Positions 1 through 8,179 of a DNA stretch of 62,977 bases are shown here, piece after piece. The DNA is taken from assembly GCA_022827195.1 (NCBI GenBank), contig JAJDTL010000012.1, positions 1-62,977 on the forward strand, written 5' to 3'. The stretch's first letter is position 1. Each line of letters opens with the position of its first letter. The notes beneath the pieces are model-generated. The model was not told where the DNA came from. It saw only the letters and a list, made by a program, of their open reading frames with translations, and did no database searches. The DNA is from Caldilineaceae bacterium (lineage in GTDB: Bacteria > Chloroflexota > Anaerolineae > Caldilineales > Caldilineaceae). The translations under genes were made by a program, and so were the position numbers.

Positions 1-141
1 AAACGCACTGAAATCGGCCATCCCTCGCATCGCCAATACCTTCGTGATCGCCGCCGTCAGTGTCGTCTTCCCATGATCCACATGCCCGATCGTCCCCACA
101 TTCACATGGGGCTTGTTCCTCTCAAATACTGCCTTCGCCAT
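1..141 (-). CDS. tuf: Elongation factor Tu, N-terminal part (cut by window edge)
   Basis: Reverse-strand translation from the ATG at 141 gives 47 residues beginning [20 protein letters not shown] and continuing with the P-loop [13 protein letters not shown]. This is the invariant start of EF-Tu, the GTPase that carries aminoacyl-tRNA to the ribosome. The rest of the gene lies left of the window. A purine-rich AGGAGG lies about 12 nt upstream of the start. The gene follows three tRNA genes on the same strand, the classical tRNA-tuf arrangement, so it is probably co-transcribed with them. Identification is certain; only the 5' end is visible. Confidence 0.97.
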   Translation of the reverse strand, partial: MAKAVFERNKPHVNVGTIGHVDHGKTTLTAAITKVLAMRGMADFSAF

Positions 142-245
142 TTGGTCGCTGCCTCCTGCTTATATTGAATGGTCAGATGCGCTTGATTCGCACGGAGCGC
201 ACATTCCAAAGCGTAGTCCGGATAAACTTTGATCACTGCTGCAAA

Positions 246-270
246 CCGCCCACCAGCATTCGGTGGGCGG
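246..270 (-). other. Inverted repeat between tRNA-Thr(GGT) and tuf
   Basis: A perfect 9-bp stem (246-254 with 262-270) closes a 7-nt loop. It lies in the tRNA-tuf spacer and has no T-run directly after it on the minus strand. It could be an attenuator or an RNA-processing hairpin that separates the tRNAs from tuf mRNA; the function is inferred. Confidence 0.45.
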
Positions 271-362
271 CATCGATCCTGCGGCCTGTATGGATTGTCA
301 ATGCAAACGCCAGATCCAGCTTAGTGGCGCGCTCTTCGCCGGCGAGCCGGCGGTCAAACTCG

Positions 363-439
<77 letters not shown>

Positions 440-489
440 AGATTTCTGTGCCGCTCGCTACGCGCTAAATATTACGCGCTAAAGATATA

Positions 490-573
<84 letters not shown>

Positions 574-673
574 ATCCTATCGTCTACTTCTATTAAAGTG
601 CTCCGCCCGGCTTGCTGCCGACAACAACGGTAGACTACCCAAATCGGCCGCAGTCAAAACGCACACATCAAAA

Positions 674-746
674 AGCCGACGATCGGACTCGAACCGATAA
701 CCGGCTGTTTACAAAACAGCTGCTCTGCCGATTGAGCTACGTCGGC
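674..746 (-). tRNA. tRNA-Thr (anticodon TGT)
   Basis: A 73-nt cloverleaf with acceptor GCCGACG/CGTCGGC, anticodon stem GCTGT/ACAGC and loop TTTGTAA (anticodon TGT). The discriminator is T and CCA is not encoded. It is the first tRNA of the Thr-Tyr-Thr-tuf cluster. Together with the GGT isoacceptor it covers most Thr codons. Confidence 0.97.
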
Positions 747-917
747 GCGTGCTCAGGCGACACCTGAGTGATTATAGCACAGTTGAAACGTCGGTCAAAT
801 TCTGATCCTTCTATTTTCCTAAAGGTTTAGGACGCCCGTTGCAGCGATTTGGTTCGCGCCGTGCAGCGGAGTTTTCGACCTGCCGCTACGCCACAGCGCA
901 CAAACACAGGAAGTCGA

Positions 918-946
918 TTGAGCGGCCAAAAGAGACGTGATACAAT
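918..946 (+). promoter_or_regulatory. Probable sigma70-type promoter of uvrC, placed for a leaderless mRNA
   Basis: TTGAGC at 918-923 and TACAAT at 941-946 are separated by exactly 17 nt, and a TG dinucleotide lies just upstream of the -10 box. The uvrC ATG follows only 7 nt after the -10 box. Transcription should therefore begin at or next to the start codon, and no Shine-Dalgarno sequence is present. Confidence 0.7.
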
Positions 947-953
947 CGAAATC

Positions 954-2882
954 ATGAACGGACGACTCCCGCACCAACTGAAACGTAAGCTCGCAGAGCT
1001 GCCCGGCAAACCCGGCTGCTACCTGATGTGGGACGAGCACGACAAGGTGCTCTACGTGGGCAAGGCGCTCGTGCTGCGCCACCGCGTGCGCAGCTACTTC
1101 CAGTCCTCGGCCAAGCACGCCCAGCGCATTGACGAGATGGTCTCCCGGGTGCACAACGTGACCTGGTGGGTCACGCGGACCGAGATGGAGGCGCTGATCC
1201 TCGAAAACGACCTGATCAAGCGGTACCAGCCCCATTACAATGTCATGCTCAAGGATGACAAGGGCTATCCGTACATCAAGGTCAACTGGCAGGACGAGTT
1301 TCCCAAAGTGGAGCGCGTGCGGCAGATCCTCGATGACGGCGCCCGTTATTTCGGCCCCTTCACCAGCAGCTGGGCGGTGAGCCGCACGCTGGAGTCGATG
1401 CGCAAGGTCGTCCCCTACCTTGACTGCGACCGCGCGATCGACGGCAATGACGAAAGCCCCTGCCTCTACTATCATCTGAAACTGTGCGGCGGGCCCTGCA
1501 TCGGCGTGCAGAGCCGGGAAGAGTACCGCGAAGGCATCATACAGTTGATCGACTTCCTCGAGGGCGATACCGACGTCGTGCTCGGCCAGCTGGATAAGAG
1601 GATGCGCAAGGCCGCCGAGCGCTTCAACTTCGAGCTGGCCGCGGTCTACCGCGACCGGATCATGTCCGCCCAGCGCATCGTTCACCAGCAGAAGGTCGTG
1701 GGTGTGCAGCACGATGACGAAGATGTCGTCGCCATCGCGCAGGATGACAAGTCCGGCGACACCGTCGTGCAGATCATGCTCGTGCGCCGCGGCCGGCTGA
1801 TCGGCCGGGAGAACTTCGCGTTGCAGGGCGTCGAGCTGTCGGAGACGACGGCTGAGAACCTGGGTGATCTGATCGGCATCTTCATCCAGCGCTTTTACGC
1901 GGACGCGGCCGGCGCGGCGCCGTCGAGCCGGGGCGCGTTGAGCAAGGTCCCGCCGCGTCTGCTGGTCCAATACATGCCGCGCACGCAAAAGCTGCTGGCT
2001 GGCTGGCTGAGCAAAGTGCGCGGCACAAAGGTCGAGATCCGGATGCCGCAGCGGGGCCGGAAACGAAAGCTGATGGAGTTCGCCAAGAGCAACGCCGAAG
2101 AGTACCTGCGCGTGCAGAAGTCCCAATGGGCGGAGGACTCCAACCGCCAGACCGAGGCGCTGGCGGAGCTGCAGGCTGCGCTGGCGCTCGAAACGCCACC
2201 GGCACGCGTCGAATGTTACGATGTCAGCACCCTGCAGGGCACGAACACGGTCGGCTCGATGGTCGTTTTCGGGCGCGGCGTGCCGCTCAAATCGGCATAC
2301 AAGCGCTTCAAGATACGCGGCAGAGGCAGCCAGGGCGAGCCGGACGACTATGCAAGCATGCGCGAGGTCCTGCGCCGCCGTTTTCGACGCGCGGTGGAGG
2401 AGACGCCGGCCCGGCCCGGACGCCGCGCCTCGAGCGGCGACCACTGGAAACTGCTGCCGGACCTGGTGATCGTTGACGGCGGCAAGGGCCAGCTCGGCGT
2501 CGCGTTGGAGGTGCTGTCAGAGTTCGGACTGCGCGACCGGGTGCCGGTGGCCGGCCTGGCCAAGAGGGAGGAGGAGATCTTTCTGCCGGAAAGCCGCAAC
2601 CCGGTCCATCTGCGGCGCGGCAGCCAAGCCTTCTACCTGGTGCAGCGGATCCGCGACGAGGCGCACCGCTTCGCGGTCACCTATCATCGCAACCTGCGCC
2701 GCAAAGGGCAGACGACGACCCTGTTGGACGGCCTGCCCGGCATCGGCCCCAAACGGCGCAGAGCCCTGCTGCAGTATTTCAGCGGCGACCTCGACAAGAT
2801 CCGGCAGGCGACGCTGGATGAGTTGCGGGTCGTGCCGGGGATGAACCGGAAGGCGGCCGAAGCGGTCAAGGAGCATCTGTAA
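954..2882 (+). CDS. uvrC: UvrABC excinuclease subunit C
   Basis: UvrC makes the two incisions around bulky DNA lesions in nucleotide-excision repair with UvrA and UvrB. The 642-residue product has the usual order: a GIY-YIG-type nuclease domain near residues 18-95 (GCYLMW, LYVGKA), a UVR helical pair near 210-240, the RNase H-like incision domain with an Asp in ECYDVS near 420 and VDGGKGQL near 505, and a C-terminal helix-hairpin-helix (LPGIGPKRRRALL). An in-frame ATG exists at 849, but the residues it adds are unlike UvrC. The 954 start fits the family and the promoter at 918-946. The next gene starts directly after the TAA, so the two form an operon. Confidence 0.96.
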   Translation: MNGRLPHQLKRKLAELPGKPGCYLMWDEHDKVLYVGKALVLRHRVRSYFQSSAKHAQRIDEMVSRVHNVTWWVTRTEMEALILENDLIKRYQPHYNVMLKDDKGYPYIKVNWQDEFPKVERVRQILDDGARYFGPFTSSWAVSRTLESMRKVVPYLDCDRAIDGNDESPCLYYHLKLCGGPCIGVQSREEYREGIIQLIDFLEGDTDVVLGQLDKRMRKAAERFNFELAAVYRDRIMSAQRIVHQQKVVGVQHDDEDVVAIAQDDKSGDTVVQIMLVRRGRLIGRENFALQGVELSETTAENLGDLIGIFIQRFYADAAGAAPSSRGALSKVPPRLLVQYMPRTQKLLAGWLSKVRGTKVEIRMPQRGRKRKLMEFAKSNAEEYLRVQKSQWAEDSNRQTEALAELQAALALETPPARVECYDVSTLQGTNTVGSMVVFGRGVPLKSAYKRFKIRGRGSQGEPDDYASMREVLRRRFRRAVEETPARPGRRASSGDHWKLLPDLVIVDGGKGQLGVALEVLSEFGLRDRVPVAGLAKREEEIFLPESRNPVHLRRGSQAFYLVQRIRDEAHRFAVTYHRNLRRKGQTTTLLDGLPGIGPKRRRALLQYFSGDLDKIRQATLDELRVVPGMNRKAAEAVKEHL

Positions 2883-5411
2883 ATGACGCGCGTCACACCC
2901 GCCGACCTGACGCGGTTTACCGGCTCTCCACCCTCTACGGAGCTGCTGAAATCCCTCGCCTATCTGGAGGGACTTCCCTTCGATGAGGTCGCCGGACTCC
3001 TGCAGCCGAACTCGCTGGTCGTCGACTTTGCCGCGGGCGACGAGCTGACGCGGCAGGACGATGCCGCCGAGTTCCTCTTTTTCGTCCTTAGGGGGACCGT
3101 CCGGGTGATGCGGCGCGATATCGACGCCAACGGCCCAGGCAATGAGGAGCGGCTCGCCCGGCTTGTGGGCACCGGCGGCATCATCGGCCGCTATGAACTG
3201 ACGTTCAGCCTCAAATGCATCAGCACGGCGACGGCGGAAGACGCGGTGACCGCGCTCTGCGTCGACCGCTCTACGTTGGAGCAGCTGCTCTACCGCTATC
3301 CTTCGGCCCATCAGCAGACCGCGTACCAGGCGATCGTCAACCGTCTGCGCACTGTGCCGCTGCTTGCCGATGTCGACATGGTCATATTGGGGTTTATGGC
3401 CGAGGAGATCAGCAGCCGGAAGGTGTCGGCAGGCACCGTCCTTTACACGCAGAACGAGACACCCGATTCGCTTTTCCTGATCGCCGAGGGGCAGGTCGAG
3501 CTCTATCATCCGCGCCGAACGGACAACAAGCTGTGGCTGGGAACGGGCAATTCGTTCGGCTTCCCCGGCAGCGTGGGCTCGGTAAACAACGCGCCGGCGG
3601 ACAAGTACGGCCACTGGGCCGAGGCCAAGACCGAGACGACAGTCTTCGAGATGCCTTGGCGCACGATGCGTCAGGTCGGGCGGCGTTTTCCGCAGGCAAT
3701 CGACCCCGAGATCCAACTGCTTCCGGCCAAGACGATCAGCGCCATCTCCGTTTTCGCCGGGCTGACACCGCACGAACAGATCCAGCTGGCCGGTTTTTGC
3801 AGCTTCCACCGCATCCCCCAGTTCCATCCGATCATGCAGCAGGGCGACAGCGGCGACAGCATGTGGGTCCTGCTCGAAAACAGCCGAGCCGTGATGAGCG
3901 CGCTCGACGAGGAGAATCGCGCCCTGCCGCGCGCGCCGGTACGCGGCCTTTTCTCCTTCAACGAGGCCGCGCTGTTATCTCCCAATCATGTTGAACTTAC
4001 GGTTGAATCGGAGCCGGGCAGCCTCTGGCTGCGTTTGCACCGGCAGGATTTCAGACAGTTCGGCCGGATTTGCGGCCAGGATGTCCTCGACAAGGTCGTG
4101 GCCCGGCTGCCCGAAGAGACGGAAGATGCCGAGCAGCAGCAGCGCCAGGACTACAGGTGGCTGCGCAAAGGCGAAATCCTGGTCAGCCTGCATCTGCGGC
4201 ACTGGCTGGCGCTGCTGGGGAAGTCGCAGGTGACCCTGCTTGCCCTCCTCGCCGGCGCCGGTCTGACGTGGCTATTCACTGTCGTTGGCATCGCGTTGTG
4301 GGTCCCGCTGAGCTTCAGCACGTTGCTGGTCGGCCTGGCGTTGATCTGGGGCGTCCTCAACTACCTGAATGATTTTTTTATCGTCACCAACCGGCGCGTG
4401 ATTCAGCAGGAGAAGGTGATCTTTTTCAGCGAACAGCGGCGCGAAGCGCTCCTGGAACAGATTCAACGCGTGGACGTATCGACGACCTTCTGGGGCAACC
4501 TGTTCAACTACGGCAGCCTGTCTGTCTATACGGCCGGCACGACCGGCTCGATTGATTTCGACTTCGTTGGCGCGGCCGACGACTTGCGGGCTGCGATCTT
4601 CCATCAACGCAGCCTGCGGGAGCAGCGGTCAAGCGCCGAAAACAAACTGAATATCCAGAACGCGCTGGAGAAGCGATTGGGCCTGACTGTTGACCTGCCG
4701 AGCCGGGTACGGACCGACGAGGCGCCGCCGGTTGCGGACAGCTCGACGGAAGGACTGAATCTATGGGAAAGGATGCTGCGCAGAGCCAAAGTCGACAGTG
4801 CCCTCGATTGGGGATCGACTGAACGGGTGGTGTGGCACAAGCATTGGTGGGTGCTCTTTGTCCAGGTCGCGCTGCCCGGCCTTCTGCTGCTGGTTGAAAT
4901 ACTCTTTCTGTCGGGCGGGTTGGCGCCGGCCGGGCTGCTGGAGCAGCTCCAGTCCAGCTTGGGCGCGAGGGCGGTGCTGCTCTCGGGAGGCGGATTGATG
5001 CTGGCGACGCTGGGCTGGATCGCCTGGGCCGTGGCTGACTGGTGGAACGACACCTACACGGTCACGGCGGACAGGATCATCGACATCGAGAAGCTGCCGC
5101 TCTTCCTAAGCGAACAGCGCCGCGAGGCACAGCTCAGCGACATTCAGGACATCAGCCTGGAGATGAACTCACCGCTGAAGATGATGCTCAACTTCGGCAA
5201 CATCATCGTGCAGACCGCAGCCGGCGAGGGCGCATTCACTTTTGATCACGTGCCCAATCCGAGAAACGTCAAAGAGGAGATCACGCGGCGGATGATCGTC
5301 TGGCGGCGGGAGGACGAACGGCGCAAGGCCCACGACCGCAGCAAGGACCTGCCGGACTGGTTCGAAATGTACAACCGGTTGGAGATGGGGCAGACGAGGA
5401 AGGAAGATTAA
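2883..5411 (+). CDS. Membrane protein with three cyclic-nucleotide-binding-like and two bacterial PH-like domains
   Basis: The 842-residue product is modular. Three cNMP-binding-like beta barrels occupy roughly residues 25-150, 160-280 and 290-410; the first two show the FVLRGTVRV and LIAEGQVEL signature strands. Two transmembrane helices follow near 438-495, then a bacterial PH-like (DUF304/bPH2) domain near 496-570 (NDFFIVTNRRVIQQEK). A second pair of helices lies near 652-717 and a second PH-like domain near 718-800 (YTVTADRIIDIEK). Both PH domains share FSEQRREA or LSEQRREA, so they are an internal duplication. It begins 1 nt after the uvrC stop codon, implying co-transcription. A membrane sensor role is inferred; ligands are unknown. 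Confidence 0.8.
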   Translation: MTRVTPADLTRFTGSPPSTELLKSLAYLEGLPFDEVAGLLQPNSLVVDFAAGDELTRQDDAAEFLFFVLRGTVRVMRRDIDANGPGNEERLARLVGTGGIIGRYELTFSLKCISTATAEDAVTALCVDRSTLEQLLYRYPSAHQQTAYQAIVNRLRTVPLLADVDMVILGFMAEEISSRKVSAGTVLYTQNETPDSLFLIAEGQVELYHPRRTDNKLWLGTGNSFGFPGSVGSVNNAPADKYGHWAEAKTETTVFEMPWRTMRQVGRRFPQAIDPEIQLLPAKTISAISVFAGLTPHEQIQLAGFCSFHRIPQFHPIMQQGDSGDSMWVLLENSRAVMSALDEENRALPRAPVRGLFSFNEAALLSPNHVELTVESEPGSLWLRLHRQDFRQFGRICGQDVLDKVVARLPEETEDAEQQQRQDYRWLRKGEILVSLHLRHWLALLGKSQVTLLALLAGAGLTWLFTVVGIALWVPLSFSTLLVGLALIWGVLNYLNDFFIVTNRRVIQQEKVIFFSEQRREALLEQIQRVDVSTTFWGNLFNYGSLSVYTAGTTGSIDFDFVGAADDLRAAIFHQRSLREQRSSAENKLNIQNALEKRLGLTVDLPSRVRTDEAPPVADSSTEGLNLWERMLRRAKVDSALDWGSTERVVWHKHWWVLFVQVALPGLLLLVEILFLSGGLAPAGLLEQLQSSLGARAVLLSGGGLMLATLGWIAWAVADWWNDTYTVTADRIIDIEKLPLFLSEQRREAQLSDIQDISLEMNSPLKMMLNFGNIIVQTAAGEGAFTFDHVPNPRNVKEEITRRMIVWRREDERRKAHDRSKDLPDWFEMYNRLEMGQTRKED

Positions 5412-5451
5412 GGGAAGGGAGCGCGGGCCCAACTTAGAGACCTGGCTGACT

Positions 5452-6246
5452 TCAGCTGCCGAAGGTCAGGCGGTCGATCAGACGGCGCGGCAGTTCGGCG
5501 GCGCGCATTTGGCTTTGCGTCAGATCGATGGGATAGGCCACACGGCGCTGTTCCCAGGTGAGGGACTCCAGGTCCAGCAGGGCGTAAGCGGCCCTTGGAT
5601 CATTGTCGCGCGGCTGCCCGACGCTGCCCGGGTTGAGGATCAGCCGCTGCAGTTCGGTCAACTCCAGCCGCACACATTGCCCCTCGTAGGGCCGGAGATA
5701 GTCGACAGTCACCGGAATGCCGTTGCGCCGGCCGCGCCGCGAGTAGATTTTCCTCAGCTGCCAGTGAAAGATGGCCGGCCTGTGGGTGTGGCCCACTAAG
5801 CACATTTTGGTCTCGAAGTAGGAAAAGTTTTCGAGCGCGACCTCCGGCGATTGAATATATTCCGAGACCGGTTCACGCGGGCTGGCGTGGGTGACCAGGA
5901 TGCCGTCCGCGCCTTCAGGCTCAAGCGGCTCCGCCGGCAGACTGGTGAGGTAGTTGTGGCTCTTCTCGCTCAGCTGGCCCTGGGTCCACTCGACGGCCGC
6001 GCGCGCAAGGGGATTGAAATGCCCGATATCGAGATCGGGATGCCCCAACACCGCCCAGTCATGGTTGCCGACGACGCAAAGGTCGGCCTCGGCTTCGACA
6101 AGATCGACGCATTCGTTCGGCGCCGGGCCATAGCCGACGACATCGCCCAAACACCAGACCGTATCGTAACGGCCGGCGGCATCGGACATGACCGTTTCGA
6201 GGGCGACAAAGTTGGCGTGAATGTCAGAAATAATCAATACGCGCAT
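5452..6246 (-). CDS. Calcineurin-like metallophosphoesterase
   Basis: The 264-residue protein has the complete metallophosphoesterase metal-binding series: DIHAN near the N-terminus, GDVVGYGP, GNHDW, then THAS and GHTHRP, with LNPGSVGQPR at the end. The family hydrolyses phosphomonoesters or phosphodiesters with two divalent metals; this subgroup resembles YfcE/DNA-repair-associated phosphoesterases, but the substrate cannot be read from sequence. No signal peptide is visible, so it is cytoplasmic. It converges with the preceding plus-strand gene. A well-spaced promoter ends 6 nt before its ATG and there is no Shine-Dalgarno sequence, suggesting a leaderless transcript. Confidence 0.9.
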   Translation of the reverse strand: MRVLIISDIHANFVALETVMSDAAGRYDTVWCLGDVVGYGPAPNECVDLVEAEADLCVVGNHDWAVLGHPDLDIGHFNPLARAAVEWTQGQLSEKSHNYLTSLPAEPLEPEGADGILVTHASPREPVSEYIQSPEVALENFSYFETKMCLVGHTHRPAIFHWQLRKIYSRRGRRNGIPVTVDYLRPYEGQCVRLELTELQRLILNPGSVGQPRDNDPRAAYALLDLESLTWEQRRVAYPIDLTQSQMRAAELPRRLIDRLTFGS

Positions 6247-6252
6247 GAACGC

Positions 6253-6281
6253 ATCTTATCACAGTGGAGATTTCACCTCAA
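6253..6281 (-). promoter_or_regulatory. Probable promoter of the metallophosphoesterase, leaderless spacing
   Basis: On the minus strand TTGAGG (6281-6276) is followed after 17 nt by TAAGAT (6258-6253), with TG directly before the -10 box. The ATG begins 6 nt later. The layout closely matches the uvrC promoter (TTGAGC, 17 nt, TACAAT, 7 nt, ATG). Confidence 0.62.
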
Positions 6282-6367
6282 AAGGTATAGGCATATTTTT
6301 CTGAAACTGCTTCTATGGATGTAAACTGGAGAACCTGCGAAGCACTGGCAATGAGAAATTCTCTGCA

Positions 6368-7234
6368 ATGAGCGAAGCCGCCGGAAGCGGATTTCAACGC
6401 ATCGGCATTCTGCATCACCCGCGCAAGCCGGATTCGTTCGATCTGGCGGGCCAGATGGAGCAGTTCCTGCACCGCGCAGGCGTGGACGGGATCTGGCGTC
6501 ACTCCGCCTGGGACGCCGACGTAATCAGGGCCAGGCTGCCCGAAGTCGAACTGCTGATCACGCTCGGCGGGGACGGCACGATGCTGCGCGCGGCGCGACT
6601 CGGCGCGGCCTACAACGTACCCATGTTGGGTGTGAAGATGGGGCGCCTCGGTTTTCTGGCTGAAATCTTTCCCCAGGACTGGCGCACGCCTCTCGAGCAG
6701 CTTCTGCGCGGCGATTATTGGATCGAAGAGCGGCTCATGGTGAGGGCGCTGGTGGAAAAGGCGGCCGACAACGGCGGCGCGCGCGCGGTTCGTTGCTCCT
6801 TTGACGCGCTCAACGACGTCGTTCTCAGCCGCGGCAGCCTCGCCCGCATCGTGCGCGTGAGCGCCAACCTGGACGGCGGCTATCTGACGACCTACACCTG
6901 CGACGGGCTGATCGTCAGCACCGCAACCGGAAGCACCGCTTACGCCCTGGCTGCCGGCGGCCCGATCCTGCCGCCTGAACTGCGCAACATCCTCGTGATC
7001 CCGGTCGCAGCCCACATGAGCATGGACCGGGCCGTGGTGCTCTCCGAAGGCACCGAAGTGCGCCTGCGCGTCTACAGCGACCACTCGGCGATGCTGACCG
7101 TGGACGGCCAGTTTGAAGTTGAAGTCGATGACTCGGACGAAATCGTCGTCGACAGCAGCCCGTATCAGGCCCGATTTGTCCGTCTGCGGCCGCGCAGCTA
7201 CTTCTATCAGACGCTGATGGATAAGCTGAAATGA
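6368..7234 (+). CDS. nadK: NAD kinase
   Basis: NAD kinase phosphorylates NAD to NADP, the only de novo route to NADP. The 288-residue product has the hallmark GGDGTMLRAARL near residue 67 and the second conserved block CDGLIVSTATGSTAYALAAG near 178-197. Length and order match bacterial NadK. The start lacks an evident Shine-Dalgarno sequence; an earlier ATG at 6352 runs into a stop codon within a few codons. It is divergent from the metallophosphoesterase gene and is followed by the J-like gene 67 nt downstream. Confidence 0.95.
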   Translation: MSEAAGSGFQRIGILHHPRKPDSFDLAGQMEQFLHRAGVDGIWRHSAWDADVIRARLPEVELLITLGGDGTMLRAARLGAAYNVPMLGVKMGRLGFLAEIFPQDWRTPLEQLLRGDYWIEERLMVRALVEKAADNGGARAVRCSFDALNDVVLSRGSLARIVRVSANLDGGYLTTYTCDGLIVSTATGSTAYALAAGGPILPPELRNILVIPVAAHMSMDRAVVLSEGTEVRLRVYSDHSAMLTVDGQFEVEVDDSDEIVVDSSPYQARFVRLRPRSYFYQTLMDKLK

Positions 7235-7301
7235 TTGCGGCGCCGTGCAGCGGCCGCGTCCATCCCCGGCGCGGTGATTGAATCGTAGAAGGCGAAACCT
7301 G

Positions 7302-8063
7302 ATGACAGACAGTTCGCGTCAGCCCGCAAAGGAGCACTACCGTACACTGGACGTGCCGGAGGACGCCGCGCAGGAGGAGATTGCACAGCAGTATCAGCGT
7401 CTGCTCAAACTCTACCAGCCGGAACTGCTCGAGTCACCCGAGGACCGGGCCTACGCAGAGCAGAAGCTGACCGCCGTCGAAGAGGCCTACGCGGTCCTCG
7501 GCGACCCGGCGCGGCGCGCCATCTATGACGGCAGGCCGGCCCCGCTCGCAGTTGGCAGCGACGGCGAACCGGAAAGCCTGACCTGCGCCAACCACCCGGA
7601 CCGGGAGACGCTCCTGCGCTGCAACAAGTGCGGCAACCCGATCTGCATGGAGTGCGCGGTGCGGACGCCGGTCGGCTACCGTTGCACCAACTGCGTACGG
7701 GAACAGCAGAACATTTACTTCAACGCACTGGGCCGGGACAACATTGTCGCCCTGGGGGTGGGATTCATCGTATCGCTGATCGGCGCGCCGATCATTGGCT
7801 TTCTTCTCAGCAGCATCGGCTTCTTCGGCTTCTTCATCGCCTTCATCGCCGGGTCGGGCGCGGGGACGCTCCTGGCCCGTATCATTCGCCGCGCGGTGGG
7901 CAACCGCCGCGGGCGTAAGCTGCCGCACTTTGCCCTGGCCGGCACGCTCCTGGGCGTGGCGCCGTGGGCGCTCTTCTTCCTCCTCGCGGGCGGGCGCGGT
8001 TTCCTGACGATGCTCATCTTCGCCGGCCTGGTGATCGCATCGGCATTTCCCCAACTGCGGTAA
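7302..8063 (+). CDS. J-domain-like, zinc-finger membrane protein
   Basis: The 253-residue product begins with a J-like helical domain (residues about 10-70, ending VLGDPARRAIYDG). The HPD tripeptide needed to stimulate Hsp70 is replaced by QPE (39-41). Next comes a cysteine/histidine cluster (CANHPD, CNKCGNPICMECAV, YRCTNCV) resembling a B-box-type zinc ribbon. Several hydrophobic helices then fill the C-terminal half. The ATG at 7302 has GAAGG about 9 nt upstream; a TTG start at 7278 is less likely. The domain order is that of uncharacterised membrane proteins; the role is unknown. The altered HPD argues against a classical co-chaperone. Confidence 0.75.
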   Translation: MTDSSRQPAKEHYRTLDVPEDAAQEEIAQQYQRLLKLYQPELLESPEDRAYAEQKLTAVEEAYAVLGDPARRAIYDGRPAPLAVGSDGEPESLTCANHPDRETLLRCNKCGNPICMECAVRTPVGYRCTNCVREQQNIYFNALGRDNIVALGVGFIVSLIGAPIIGFLLSSIGFFGFFIAFIAGSGAGTLLARIIRRAVGNRRGRKLPHFALAGTLLGVAPWALFFLLAGGRGFLTMLIFAGLVIASAFPQLR

Positions 8064-8079
8064 AAGCCTGCAACGGATC

Positions 8080-8108
8080 CGTCCCCGGCCGCCTTGCCGG
8101 CCGCGACG
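8080..8108. terminator. GC-rich hairpin between convergent genes
   Basis: An inner 6-bp stem (8086-8091 with 8098-8103) and an outer 4-bp stem (8080-8083 with 8105-8108) enclose a 6-nt loop. It lies just after the J-like gene and before the convergent propeller gene. There is no clear T-run, so it is only a candidate terminator. Confidence 0.35.
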
Positions 8109-8179
8109 TCAGAATGGAAGACCCGGCCCTGAGGGAGCTGGCTCATCCACGCGATGACACGCGCGATGACAGCGTCCCA

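Noticed and set aside
819..2444. A 541-codon open frame on the minus strand opposite uvrC
   Set aside because: It is antisense to a clear uvrC, has no recognisable domain and is a by-product of high GC codon use.
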